In this document: one piece after another, positions 33,630 to 42,525 of the stretch
Layout: every line of letters begins with the position of its first letter
How positions within the stretch are numbered: position 1 is the first letter of the stretch
Assembly (NCBI GenBank): GCA_038741495.1
Contig: JAVYKX010000001.1
Span: 490,918-554,917, forward strand
From: Thermofilum sp.
Lineage (GTDB): Archaea; Thermoproteota; Thermoprotei; Thermofilales; Thermofilaceae
Direction: 5' to 3'
Length of the DNA: 64,000 bases
The notes under the pieces: model-generated
Databases searched by the model: none
What the model saw: the letters and a program-made list of their open reading frames with translations, nothing else
What the model was told of the DNA's origin: nothing
Made by a program: the position numbers and the translations under genes

Positions 33630-34500
33630 GCAGTTTAAGCGCTACGCGCTCGACGAGCTCTTCGACTGCATCTTCTACCGCAGGATGGCTAAGCTGGAGA
33701 AAGATCCCCGGAACAGGGCCATCCTGGAGAAGCTCAGCGAGGAGGAGCGCCAGCACTACCTTTTCTGGAGCAGTTTGAGCGGGCCCGTCGAGCTGAGCAC
33801 CTGGGATAAGCTACGCCTACGCTTAGCTCTGCTGTCCGGAAGGCTCCTCGGGAGGGTTTTCACGGTGAAGCTTCTCGAGAGGCACGAGAAGGCGGTCATC
33901 GAGGAGTACCGGAGGCTGCTGAGCTCGAAAGCTCTACCGCAGGACGCTGCGGAGAAGCTGGCGAGAATCCTGCGGGACGAGGAGGAGCACGAGGCAAGCC
34001 TAGCTGGGCAGATCGAAGAGACCCGAGTGAGGTACCTTGGGTCGCTGGCCCTCGGGATGAGCGACGCGATAATCGAGCTTTCAGGTGTCCACGCCGGCTT
34101 CCTCAGCTACACAGCTTCCTCGCTCTACACGGGGATTGCCGGGCTGATCGTCGGCGTGAGCGCGAGCATGTCGATGGCTGCAGCAGCCTACCTGCAGGCT
34201 AAGCAGGAGCCCGGTAAAGCGCCGGCGGTGAGCGCTGCGACCACGGGTCTCATGTACGTAGCTACGGTGCTGGTGCTCACAGCGCCTTTCCTGGCGGGCC
34301 TACCCTTGCTGGCGGCCCTAGCGGCTTCGCTGAGCCTCGCTTTCCTAGTCCTCGCCATGTTCACTTTCTACAGCTCGGTTATCCGCGAGACGAGCTTCCT
34401 GCGCGACTACGTGGAGAACGTGCTCGTCATCCTCCTCGTAGTTGCGGCCGGCTACGCATTCGGCGGATTCGTGAAAAACGTGCTTGGCTTTGAGGTATAA
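33619..34500 (+). CDS. VIT1/CCC1-like membrane protein with N-terminal ferritin-like domain
   Basis: 293 aa, GTG start. The first ~130 residues are helical with paired metal-ligand-like motifs (KLSEEERQHYLFW and LRDEEEHEASLAGQIE) of the rubrerythrin/ferritin-like fold. The rest is a VIT1/CCC1-type membrane part: ALGMSDAIIELSGVHAGFLS, then SMSMAAAAYLQAKQE and three more hydrophobic segments. Known relatives move Fe2+ or Mn2+ across membranes, and the ferritin-like head may sense or oxidise iron. Coupled by overlap to the sugar kinase, with no obvious metabolic link. Confidence 0.82.
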   Translation: MSTRQFKRYALDELFDCIFYRRMAKLEKDPRNRAILEKLSEEERQHYLFWSSLSGPVELSTWDKLRLRLALLSGRLLGRVFTVKLLERHEKAVIEEYRRLLSSKALPQDAAEKLARILRDEEEHEASLAGQIEETRVRYLGSLALGMSDAIIELSGVHAGFLSYTASSLYTGIAGLIVGVSASMSMAAAAYLQAKQEPGKAPAVSAATTGLMYVATVLVLTAPFLAGLPLLAALAASLSLAFLVLAMFTFYSSVIRETSFLRDYVENVLVILLVVAAGYAFGGFVKNVLGFEV

Positions 34501-34510
34501 GTGAGGAGTT

Positions 34511-35029
34511 TCACTCGAGCTTCTTCCCGTAGCTGTCCAGGTGCACTAGCTCTCTCAGCTCCTTCCTGGGCCTTGCTTTCGGCTGCTCCGCGGGGAACCC
34601 CACCGGGAAGATCGCGACAGGGAACAAGTGCTCTGGAGCGCCGATAACCTCTCTGATAGCCTCAGCCTCCTGAAGGGTGTATATCCAGACGGTCCCTAGA
34701 CCCACGCAGTGCAGAGCAAGCCACAGGTACGTTGCCGCGATAGAGCCGTCCTGCAGGAAGGAGTCGGGTGCCTGCCTCCTATCCGCTAGCACGACGATAG
34801 CGGCTTGCGCGCCAGCTACGGGCCCAGACCACCGGTGAACCCTCGAGAGCTTCTCCAGAGTTGCTCTGTCGCGCACGACGACGAACTCCCACGGCTGCCT
34901 GTTGTGCGCACTGGGCGCGAACCTGGCAACATCGAGGGCCTTCAAGATGAGCTCTAGCTCGACGGGGTCAGGCTTGTACCGCCTGATGCTCCTCCTCGAG
35001 AGCAGAAGCTCGCAGCCGCTGTCTGGCAC
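34511..35029 (-). CDS. Nitroreductase-family FMN oxidoreductase
   Basis: 172 aa. The N-terminal LLLSRRSIRRYKPDPVELELILKAL is the phosphate-binding signature; SAHNRQPWEFVVVRD follows, and GLGTVWIYTLQEAEAIREVIG and FPVAIFPVGFPAEQPKAR complete the fold. Small single-domain form. The typical members reduce nitro or flavin compounds using NAD(P)H; physiological substrate unknown. It is convergent with the VIT1-like gene. Confidence 0.88.
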   Translation of the reverse strand: MPDSGCELLLSRRSIRRYKPDPVELELILKALDVARFAPSAHNRQPWEFVVVRDRATLEKLSRVHRWSGPVAGAQAAIVVLADRRQAPDSFLQDGSIAATYLWLALHCVGLGTVWIYTLQEAEAIREVIGAPEHLFPVAIFPVGFPAEQPKARPRKELRELVHLDSYGKKLE

Positions 35030-35119
35030 ATCAGCAGGGGGACTGCCTCTCTATAAGTTTACCGCTGCGCCTCCCAGCCTGAGGACCTGGAGGCGCTCGG
35101 AGCGCCCCGGCCAGGGCTC

Positions 35120-35641
35120 TTACTTGCGGGCTGCCACAATCAGGTAGTCGCGGTATACGCGCAGGTCCACTAACGTGAACAGCCTCGGCAATAGCTCCTT
35201 AAGCTCCTCGATAACTCTTCTCGCATTGCTCGGCCCGTGAGGGTTTAGCCGCGACTCCGGAGTCCACTCAACTACTACGAGCAGCCCCTCAGGCGCGAGA
35301 ACGCGGTGCGCCTCTTCGAGAGCCCTACCGATATCGTCTACGTGGTGCAGCGAGGCCAGCGCCGAGACCAAGCCGAAGACCCCCTCCCTGAAGGGCAGTT
35401 TCTCAGCGTCGCCGGCCACCGGGCTCAGCCGACCGCGCTCCAACTCTCTCTTGAAGCTTTCGCGGAGCGTGCTGAGAGCCGAGAAGTCAACGTCAAGGGT
35501 GACTATGAGCGCACTGTTGTACACTGCTGTGAGAGTGCTTAGGTTCTCGCCCTTACCTGTCCCGATATCGAGCGTAACCGCTACTGGGAGCTCTTCTCTC
35601 AGCTGAGAGTAAACCTTTACCAGCACGTCTCTGAGTAGCAT
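35120..35641 (-). CDS. Class I SAM-dependent methyltransferase
   Basis: 173 aa. Motif I VTLDIGTGKGENLSTL, motif II acidic VTLDVDFSAL, then GDAEKLPFREGVFGLVSALASLHHVDD (cited in part) and LVVVEWTPESRLN are typical of UbiE/ArsM-like methyltransferases. Target unknown. It has no close operon partner. Confidence 0.85.
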   Translation of the reverse strand: MLLRDVLVKVYSQLREELPVAVTLDIGTGKGENLSTLTAVYNSALIVTLDVDFSALSTLRESFKRELERGRLSPVAGDAEKLPFREGVFGLVSALASLHHVDDIGRALEEAHRVLAPEGLLVVVEWTPESRLNPHGPSNARRVIEELKELLPRLFTLVDLRVYRDYLIVAARK

Positions 35642-35718
35642 TCCACGACCCTCTCGAGACTCTGTAGGGTAGTTCGCGTGCTTTTACTGATTTCGCGCCT
35701 GCGGATGTAAGGGGTAAT

Positions 35719-35742
35719 GATTAAATACCATTTTAAGTGGTA
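35719..35742 (+). promoter_or_regulatory. TATA box plus operator-like palindrome before the HAD-GH65 operon
   Basis: GATTAAATA (35719-35727) is a TATA element about 30 nt before the ATG at 35757. Immediately after it lies TACCATTTTAAGTGGTA (35726-35742), an inverted repeat with arms TACCA/TGGTA. The same 17-base pattern, 13 of 17 matching, lies in the same place relative to TATA in the malE promoter (43849-43865). It is the best candidate binding site of the TrmB protein encoded between them. Confidence 0.65.
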
Positions 35743-35756
35743 AACTCGTACCTGGA

Positions 35757-36449
35757 ATGCTGCGCGTGGCCTTCATCTGGGACTTTGATGGAGTCGTCGT
35801 TGAAACTCCGCACGAGAAGGCGTGGGCGCTCGCCTGCAAGGCATGGGGGATTAGCGGCTTCACTCGCGATTTCTACGACAAGTATGTGTCCGGCCGGCCG
35901 AGGCTAGAGGGGGCTGCTAACATTCTTTCTTATTTGAAGCACGGTGGCCGTCCCCCCTCGGCGGAGAGGCTCGAAGAGGTTGAGCGCTTCGCGGAGCTGA
36001 AAACGAGAATCTACCTGGAGCTTTTGTCAAGGGGGGAGTACCGTGTTCGGGTGGATGTCGTCAGGTTTATTCAAGAGTCACGAAGAGAAGGAGCTCTGCA
36101 GGTGCTTGCCTCCGCATCTAAGAATGTGCGGTTGTGGCAAGATGTCGAGCTGGTTCCCGGCATCAGACTGGACAACCTATTTGACGCTAATGTCAGCGGC
36201 TCCGCTCCCACTAAGCTCGGCGTGTTCAGCAACGCCGTGGTTAAGGCTCGTGAGCTTCTGGGTGAGCCGGAGTGCCTCGTCTTCTTCGACGATGCTCCAA
36301 GCGGAGTAGAGGCTGCGAGGCGCCTAGGAGGTAAAGCTGTAGGCTGCTTCAACGAGAAGCTTAAGTCCAGCATGCCTGACTACTTTGTTCCCTCCTTCGA
36401 GAAGCTACACTTCAGGGATATTCTTTCCGCTGTGGGGTGCCTGCCTTGA
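35757..36449 (+). CDS. HAD hydrolase of the beta-phosphoglucomutase type
   Basis: 230 aa. Motif I is FIWDFDGVVVE with the nucleophilic and acid Asp, motif II LASASKN (Ser), and motif IV VFFDDAPSGVEAARRLG. The helical cap insert after motif I is as in beta-phosphoglucomutase. Because the next gene is a GH65 phosphorylase, which releases a beta-glucose 1-phosphate from an alpha-linked disaccharide, conversion to glucose 6-phosphate by this enzyme is the likely role. Its stop overlaps the GH65 start. Confidence 0.82.
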   Translation: MLRVAFIWDFDGVVVETPHEKAWALACKAWGISGFTRDFYDKYVSGRPRLEGAANILSYLKHGGRPPSAERLEEVERFAELKTRIYLELLSRGEYRVRVDVVRFIQESRREGALQVLASASKNVRLWQDVELVPGIRLDNLFDANVSGSAPTKLGVFSNAVVKARELLGEPECLVFFDDAPSGVEAARRLGGKAVGCFNEKLKSSMPDYFVPSFEKLHFRDILSAVGCLP

Positions 36450-38572
36450 AGAAGTTCATTTTCACAACAGCAGAGCTGCCGGACAGCGCTATCCACACGC
36501 TTACAACGCTTTCAAACGGCTTCATCAGTATTCGAGGCGTACCAGAGCTCACTGAGACCTCAACTGGAACCTTTATCGCCGGTGTGTACTGCGACACGCC
36601 CCTCTTCTACCGCGAGCTAGTCAACCTCCCCCGGGTGGTTTCACTCTACGTGCGGCTGGACGGCGTCCCCCTGGTGCCGTCCGAGGAGGTTTTCACCTTA
36701 GACGCTCTGCGAGGCATCGTTGAGTATAAAGCGAAGCTTGTAGCGCGCGGAGGGTACCTTGAGTACACTGGCGTACGGCTTGTTCACGCGAAGCGGAAGG
36801 AAGTGGTTGCCCTCAGGGGGAAGCTCGTCTCGAGAGGAGTGAGGGGTAGGCTCACCCTGGATCTCCCCGTCGAGCTCAACACATGCAACCCGTCCGTGCC
36901 TGACAATATCTGTGTGAAGCTTTACCGAGTCGTCGAGAAGTCTGCCGACAGCCAGGCTGTGAGAGTAAAGGTTGTGTCAGCGGATCAGCGTTACTCAGTA
37001 GAGTTTGCTGCAGGCGCTAAGTCCTCCCGCGCCGCCCTTCAAGCTTACGCAGCTGGCGAGCGCGTAGGCTTTGCTGGAGAAGTGGAGGTTGAGGATGGGA
37101 GCGTGGTCACGGTCGAAAAGCTAGTTGCGGCTTCTACAGCTGGCGAAGCTGCAAGCGTCTTGAACGCAGCTCTGAACATGGATTTTAACCAGTTAGCTGC
37201 GAGTCACTCGGAGGAGTGGGAGAGGAGGTGGCGGGAGCTGGGCCTTGAAGCGGAAGGTGATGAAGAGTTCGTCGACGCTCTGTACCTTAACACCTTCCAC
37301 CTTCTGCAGATGTATAACAGTGAGCTGCCGTTCTTCGCCCTACCCGCCCGGGGTTTCCACGGTCACGGCTACAGAGGGCACGTGTTCTGGGACACTGAGA
37401 TCTACGCCCTGCCCTTCTACCTGATCCTGAAACCAGAAGCTTCTCGGAAGATTCTCATGTACCGCTGCGCTCTACTCAATGCTGCACGCTACAATGCCGA
37501 GAGGAACGGATGCAGGGGGGCGCAGTTCCCCTGGGAGAGCGCGGATGACGGGTTCGAGGCGACACCGCGCGAGATCCCCCTGGACCTGAGGGGCGAGAGA
37601 AAGGTCGTTATCAGGACGGGAGAGCTAGAGCATCACATAACAGCAGATATCGCCTATGCTGTTTGGCTCTACCACAGGTATACCGGTGATGACGAGTTCA
37701 TTTCGCAGTGCGGGCTCGCCCTACTCATCGAGACTGCCCGATTCTGGGCGTCGAGATTCGAGTACGACTCCTCGAAAGGCAAGTACGTTATTAGAAGAGT
37801 TATCGGGCCTGATGAGTACCATGTGGGCGTCGATAATAGTTTCTACACGAATCTCTTAGCCGCGTTTAACCTGCAACTCGCAGCCTCTTACTCCAGGCAA
37901 GCGGGCGACCAGCCAGAGGGGAGGGAGGTCTTGAGTCAGCTGAACGTCACAGACAGCGAGGTGCGCGAGTGGGAGAGAATCGCCGAGAACGTTTTCCTAC
38001 CTAGAGGCGCGGATGGCGTATGGGAGGAGTTCGAGGGCTACTTATCTCTCGAGGACTACACGCTCCCGGAGGGGTGTATCGGCGAGGCGTGCGTGCCTGA
38101 GGATGTTTTAGCTCGCGTTGAGAAGACCAGGCTTGTGAAGCAAGCGGATGTGGTTGCCGGCCTTTTCCTGCTTAGGCACCTTTTCTCCCGCGAGGAACTA
38201 AGCCGAAACTACGAGTTCTACAAGAGGCGTACAACGCACGCGTCATCCCTGTCGATTCCTATGTACGCTGGTTTAGCGGCGTACATAGGGAAGCTTGAAG
38301 AGGCTTCAGCCCTCCTCCGCACCGCTATGCTAGCCGACCTCAAGAATATCTACGCGAACACGGGGGATGGCTTCCACGTAGGCTCAGCGGGAGGCGCTTG
38401 GACGGCCCTGCTTTTCGGCTTTCTGCGCCTGGAGGAGAATCGCGGGAAGCTCACCGTAGCTCCCGTTCTCCCCCCGTACCTCAGGCGTCTCCGGCTAACG
38501 GTCAACTTCCGCGGCAAGAGATACCTGCTTGAAGTCGACGGCAAACGCGCGTCTATTAAGGAGCTGAGCTAG
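36446..38572 (+). CDS. Glycoside hydrolase family 65 disaccharide phosphorylase
   Basis: About 708 aa from TTG 36446, which overlaps the previous TGA and has GGGGTG upstream; a GTG nine bases earlier is the alternative. N-terminal beta-sandwich, then an (alpha/alpha)6 barrel: FHGHGYRGHVFWDTEIYALPF (cited in part), FPWESADDGFEATP and IGPDEYHVGVDNSFYTN, where the Glu near residue 457 is the general acid. C-terminal beta domain. GH65 enzymes phosphorolyse maltose, trehalose, kojibiose or nigerose; the exact disaccharide is not decided. Regulated with the transporter by the shared operator (inferred). Confidence 0.88.
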   Translation: MKKFIFTTAELPDSAIHTLTTLSNGFISIRGVPELTETSTGTFIAGVYCDTPLFYRELVNLPRVVSLYVRLDGVPLVPSEEVFTLDALRGIVEYKAKLVARGGYLEYTGVRLVHAKRKEVVALRGKLVSRGVRGRLTLDLPVELNTCNPSVPDNICVKLYRVVEKSADSQAVRVKVVSADQRYSVEFAAGAKSSRAALQAYAAGERVGFAGEVEVEDGSVVTVEKLVAASTAGEAASVLNAALNMDFNQLAASHSEEWERRWRELGLEAEGDEEFVDALYLNTFHLLQMYNSELPFFALPARGFHGHGYRGHVFWDTEIYALPFYLILKPEASRKILMYRCALLNAARYNAERNGCRGAQFPWESADDGFEATPREIPLDLRGERKVVIRTGELEHHITADIAYAVWLYHRYTGDDEFISQCGLALLIETARFWASRFEYDSSKGKYVIRRVIGPDEYHVGVDNSFYTNLLAAFNLQLAASYSRQAGDQPEGREVLSQLNVTDSEVREWERIAENVFLPRGADGVWEEFEGYLSLEDYTLPEGCIGEACVPEDVLARVEKTRLVKQADVVAGLFLLRHLFSREELSRNYEFYKRRTTHASSLSIPMYAGLAAYIGKLEEASALLRTAMLADLKNIYANTGDGFHVGSAGGAWTALLFGFLRLEENRGKLTVAPVLPPYLRRLRLTVNFRGKRYLLEVDGKRASIKELS

Positions 38573-38617
38573 CACAGTACTTTTTTATCTTCCCGCGCGC
38601 TTGGCGGTCAGGCCTTT

Positions 38618-39625
38618 ATGGAGCGCCTCGTAGAGCTCGCGGAGAGACTCGGCTTGTCGAACTATGAGGCTAAAGTCTACGTAGCGCTCCTTGTATACGG
38701 TCCGCTATCCAGCACGGAGCTAGCAGAGAAGAGCGAGGTTCCGCAGCCCAGAATCTACGACGTCGCCAAGTCCCTGATGGACAAGGGTCTCATAATGGTT
38801 CAGCACGGGAGGCCGAAAAAGTTCTCGGCAGTGAATCCTTCAGTAGCGCTGAGGAACTACGTGCAGAGGCGCTACGAGAGCCAGCTTCAAGCGCTTGAGG
38901 AGCTCCTGGGGTCGGTTCCAGAGGAGGCTGTGGAGGACGAGGTCGGCTTGTGGATTTCCCGCGGATATGAGAGCATGGCTAACCTAATAGAGGATTCGGT
39001 GAGGTCGGCGAAGGTGGAGCTGCTCCTAGCAGTCCCTTCACGTATGGCGAGGAAGCTTGTCCCACTCATCCGAGAGAGCATCTCAACCTGCGCCGTCCTC
39101 TTCGACTCCGAGGAACTTGTAGAGGACGTGCTCTCCAAGTTCGACGAAGTTAGGCTTCGGCCGACAAAAGCTCCTATAATGGTGATGCCGGACTTCAGCT
39201 ATATGCTCGTTGTCGTCGAGTGGGACGGTGAGAGGCCTGTCGCTTACAAGGTTACCGACAAAAACCTGGTGAAAATGCTCGCTGTCTACTACCTTAACTA
39301 CCTGAGGGGCGAGGGGGAAGCTATATCCGTGAAGTTTCGGCAGCTAAAGAGGAGAGCTTACGTTCACTTAACGCGCGCATTAGACCACTTACGCCAAGTT
39401 GAAGGAGAAGTCATGGTGACCGTGAAGGGTAGCTGGGTGAGGAGCAGAGAGCCCGTCATGCTTCGCGGTAAACTCGTCAGGATTTCCGAGAACCTTCTGA
39501 GGAGCATGGGCAGCCTCGTTCTCCGCTTAGAGGATGGCAGGGAAGTAACTGTGGGCGGTATTGGCGCTCACCTAGAGGACATTGAAGCAAGGGAAATATT
39601 GATAGAGGTAGAGGCGCCGACTTAA
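38618..39625 (+). CDS. TrmB-family sugar-sensing transcription regulator
   Basis: 335 aa. N-terminal winged helix (LGLSNYEAKVYVALLVYGPLSSTELAEKSEVPQPRIYDVAKSL, cited in part; residues about 12-60), a coiled-coil linker, then a TrmB effector-binding domain that includes SRGYESMANLIEDSVRS and a C-terminal beta domain. Full-length TrmB members bind maltose, trehalose or glucose and repress or activate ABC sugar transporters. It lies convergent with malK (4-nt overlap) between the GH65 operon and the transporter operon. Confidence 0.9.
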   Translation: MERLVELAERLGLSNYEAKVYVALLVYGPLSSTELAEKSEVPQPRIYDVAKSLMDKGLIMVQHGRPKKFSAVNPSVALRNYVQRRYESQLQALEELLGSVPEEAVEDEVGLWISRGYESMANLIEDSVRSAKVELLLAVPSRMARKLVPLIRESISTCAVLFDSEELVEDVLSKFDEVRLRPTKAPIMVMPDFSYMLVVVEWDGERPVAYKVTDKNLVKMLAVYYLNYLRGEGEAISVKFRQLKRRAYVHLTRALDHLRQVEGEVMVTVKGSWVRSREPVMLRGKLVRISENLLRSMGSLVLRLEDGREVTVGGIGAHLEDIEAREILIEVEAPT

Positions 39626-40707
39626 GAGGATAGCTCGACGCTGAAGGATTTTGAAATTCCGATGAGCTCTTCTGTTTCAGGATCAAATAGGTAGAGGGGA
39701 CCTACAGGGTTGACGCTCAAGCTCTCCCCTGGGCTTAGCTCGATACGGCCTCTCTCGACGTAGACCGTAACCTCCTGCCTTTCAATCAGCATATGCAGGA
39801 TCAAGCCGCTTCCCAGCCTCTCGACGCCTACGAGGGTTCCAGTGAGCTCTCCTTCGCCTGGAACAAGGTCCTGAGGCCTTAGGCCGATGATCACGTTACC
39901 GGGCTTTACTGACACATCCCTGACTCTAAAGAGATGCTTACCCATCCTCACACCTTCGCTCGTCGCCTCAGCTACCAGAAGGTTCATGCTCGGCGCGCCG
40001 ATGAAGCTCGCCACGAAAACGCTCTTTGGCTTCTCGTAGAGTAGCGAGGGCTCGTCAACCTGCACGACGCGGCCCTTGTTTATTACCGCAATTCTGTCAG
40101 CCATGGTCATCGCCTCAACTTGGTCGTGCGTTACGTACACTGTAGTCGTCTTCAGGTCGTCGTGGAGCAGTTTTCTCAGCTCGAATCGTAGGCGCGTTCT
40201 AAGCTTCGCATCAAGGTTGCTGAGCGGCTCGTCCAGCAAGAATACCTTAGGTCTCCTAACGATAGCTCTTGCGAGGGCTACTCTCTGCTGCTCGCCACCT
40301 GAAAGCTGGTAGGGGTACTTTTCAAGGAGGTGCGTTATACCCAGCATCTCGGCCACCTCGAGGACTCTCTGCTGAATTTGCTCCTTCGGGTACTTCTTCA
40401 TCCTGAGCGGGAAAGAGATATTGTCGTAGACTCTCATGTGTGGATACAAGGCGTAGTTCTGAAACACGAAAGCTACATCCCGCTTGCTAGCATCCACTTC
40501 GTTGACGATCTTACCTTCGATGAGGACTTCCCCCGAATCAGGATCTTCTAAGCCTGCGATGATCCTAAGGAGTGTGGATTTGCCTGATCCCGATGGGCCG
40601 AGGAAGACGAAGAACTCTCCCTTCTCGATCTTGAGAGATACATTGTCCACGGCTACAACGTCCTTGAATCTTTTCGAGATGTTTCTGAGCTCCACGCTCA
40701 CACGCAT
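39622..40707 (-). CDS. malK: MalK-type sugar ABC transporter ATPase
   Basis: 361 aa from ATG 40707; the frame is open upstream to 40830, but those codons overlap malG and are not family sequence. Walker A GPSGSGKSTLLR, signature LSGGEQQRVALARAI, Walker B VFLLDEPLSNLDA and the switch His in VTHDQVEAM, followed by a C-terminal TOBE regulatory domain (KPGNVIIGLRPQDLV). Final gene of malE-F-G-K. The ATG overlaps the malG stop by one base (TGATG). Confidence 0.92.
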   Translation of the reverse strand: MRVSVELRNISKRFKDVVAVDNVSLKIEKGEFFVFLGPSGSGKSTLLRIIAGLEDPDSGEVLIEGKIVNEVDASKRDVAFVFQNYALYPHMRVYDNISFPLRMKKYPKEQIQQRVLEVAEMLGITHLLEKYPYQLSGGEQQRVALARAIVRRPKVFLLDEPLSNLDAKLRTRLRFELRKLLHDDLKTTTVYVTHDQVEAMTMADRIAVINKGRVVQVDEPSLLYEKPKSVFVASFIGAPSMNLLVAEATSEGVRMGKHLFRVRDVSVKPGNVIIGLRPQDLVPGEGELTGTLVGVERLGSGLILHMLIERQEVTVYVERGRIELSPGESLSVNPVGPLYLFDPETEELIGISKSFSVELSS

Positions 40708-41546
40708 CACCCCTTCTTCGCTGTAACAACTACACCGCGAATCAGGTACTTGTTGAGCATGATGTAGAGTACGATCGTAGGCAGCGAGGCTAACAGGCTT
40801 CCGGCGATAATCGGAGTGTACTCGACCCACATGCTGCGCGCGAAGGCGAAGTTTAAGCCCACAGGCAGGGTGAAGTTCTCAACGCTCCTAAGGAAGACGA
40901 GCGGCCCTAGGAAGGAGTTCCAAGAGCCGAGGAACTGGTAGACAGCGACCGCGCCGAGTGCGGGTTTCGCGAGAGGTAAAGCCACGTAGAAGTATACTTT
41001 AAGAGGGTCTGCCCCGTCGATGCGAGCTGCCTCAAACACTTCTCTTCCGAGAGACAGGTAGTACTGCCTCATCAGGTAGATGCTGGAGATGCTTGCTGAG
41101 CCTAGCCATGCGAGCGCGAAAAGGTTGTCTACGAGCCCGAGCCTCGAAACCAGGATGAAGTTAGGAATGATCGTGACGAACGGCGGCACCATCAGCAGAG
41201 CTAGAAGCGTGCTGAACAGCGCGTTTTTCTTCGGGAAGCTCAGAAGCGCGAACGCGTAACCAGCCATCGATGAAGTGACGAGGTTGAACGCTGTCACTAG
41301 GCTGCTGAGGAAGGCCGTGTTCAGTATCCACCTCGGAAACAGCGAGAGGCGGAAGAGCTTGATGTAGTTGTCGAGCGTGAAGGGGTTCGGAATCCACTCC
41401 GGCGGGTAGCGGGAGGCTTGAGCCCAGACCATGAACGAGGCTACCGCGGACCTGATGAAAGGCATCATATAGACTAGAGAGAGAAGCACTAGAGCCGCGT
41501 ACAGCAGCACCACGAGGAATAGCTTGACGATCCTTTCTCCCACCAT
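40707..41546 (-). CDS. malG: MalG-type sugar ABC transporter permease
   Basis: 279 aa with about six hydrophobic segments. The coupling motif REVFEAARIDGADPLKVYFYVALPLAKPAL (cited in part) is the CUT1 EAA loop. Only 1 nt separates it from malF, so coupling is likely. Sugar specificity is set by the binding protein. Confidence 0.92.
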   Translation of the reverse strand: MVGERIVKLFLVVLLYAALVLLSLVYMMPFIRSAVASFMVWAQASRYPPEWIPNPFTLDNYIKLFRLSLFPRWILNTAFLSSLVTAFNLVTSSMAGYAFALLSFPKKNALFSTLLALLMVPPFVTIIPNFILVSRLGLVDNLFALAWLGSASISSIYLMRQYYLSLGREVFEAARIDGADPLKVYFYVALPLAKPALGAVAVYQFLGSWNSFLGPLVFLRSVENFTLPVGLNFAFARSMWVEYTPIIAGSLLASLPTIVLYIMLNKYLIRGVVVTAKKG

Positions 41547-41547
41547 G

Positions 41548-42522
41548 CTACCTCACCCAGGGCTGCTTTAGCTTCTCTTGAACGTAGTAGTTCAGGGTGA
41601 AAACTATTGAGAAGAGAAGCACTGCTTTCGCCGCCGCGTAACCGTACTGAAGCTGAACAAACGCAGTGTTGTATATGTCGAGAGCGATAGTGTAGCCTGC
41701 ACCGCCCGCACCCCCGGATTGACCAGCCATCACCCAGGCGAGGTCGAACATCTGGAGCGCACCTATTGTTCCGAGCACAACCACGTACGTTATGAGAGGC
41801 TTGAGAAGCGGGATCGTTATGTGCCTAAAGCGCTGCACAGGGCCTGCACCGTCGATCTTCGCAGCCTCGTAAACCTCTTTGGGTAGAGCTTGAAGACCGG
41901 CGATGAAGGTCACCGAGAAGTGTGCGCTCGTACCCCATATCGCGACTAAAGCGATAGCCGGCAGCAGGAATACTGGGTCGTTCAACCAGTCGGGGCGGAA
42001 ACCGCCCGTAAGGTAGCTTACGAAGTAGTTGATGAAGCCGTCACGCATAAAGAGCCAGATGAATATCAGCGAGACGATAACGGGGCACGTCGTAGCTGGA
42101 AGGAAGAAAATAACTCTGAAGGCGTAGGACCCTCTGGGGGCTCGACTCGCGAGCACGGCCAAGATAAGGGCTAGCAGAGTCTGCGCCGGCACAACCAGGG
42201 CTGTGTACAGTAGAATATTCTTAAGCCCGTTGAAGAAGGGAGCCTTCAAGTACGCGAGCCGGGGATCGCTGAGGAACGCTTGAAACCCTACTACGAGCTC
42301 TTGAACCATCCTGGCGTAGTTACCTAACCCGACGAACTTCATCGGAGTTAAAATGTCCCAGCTGAAGAAGCTGAGCATGAAGGCAAAAATCATCGAGAAG
42401 TAGCCGAAAAAGAAGTTGAGCGTCAAGGGGTAGATAGTGAGGAGAATGAAAGCCAGATACTCCACACTTCTCTTACCCTGAAAGAGAAAAACCATATTTT
42501 TCCACACCCCGTCTCGGGGCAC
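41548..42522 (-). CDS. malF: MalF-type sugar ABC transporter permease
   Basis: 324 aa, about six to seven hydrophobic segments. EAA loop KEVYEAAKIDGAGPVQRFRHITIPLLKP (cited in part). Follows malE by 3 nt. CUT1 oligosaccharide or disaccharide uptake family; pairs with MalG. Confidence 0.92.
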   Translation of the reverse strand: MPRDGVWKNMVFLFQGKRSVEYLAFILLTIYPLTLNFFFGYFSMIFAFMLSFFSWDILTPMKFVGLGNYARMVQELVVGFQAFLSDPRLAYLKAPFFNGLKNILLYTALVVPAQTLLALILAVLASRAPRGSYAFRVIFFLPATTCPVIVSLIFIWLFMRDGFINYFVSYLTGGFRPDWLNDPVFLLPAIALVAIWGTSAHFSVTFIAGLQALPKEVYEAAKIDGAGPVQRFRHITIPLLKPLITYVVVLGTIGALQMFDLAWVMAGQSGGAGGAGYTIALDIYNTAFVQLQYGYAAAKAVLLFSIVFTLNYYVQEKLKQPWVR

Positions 42523-42525
42523 TTT

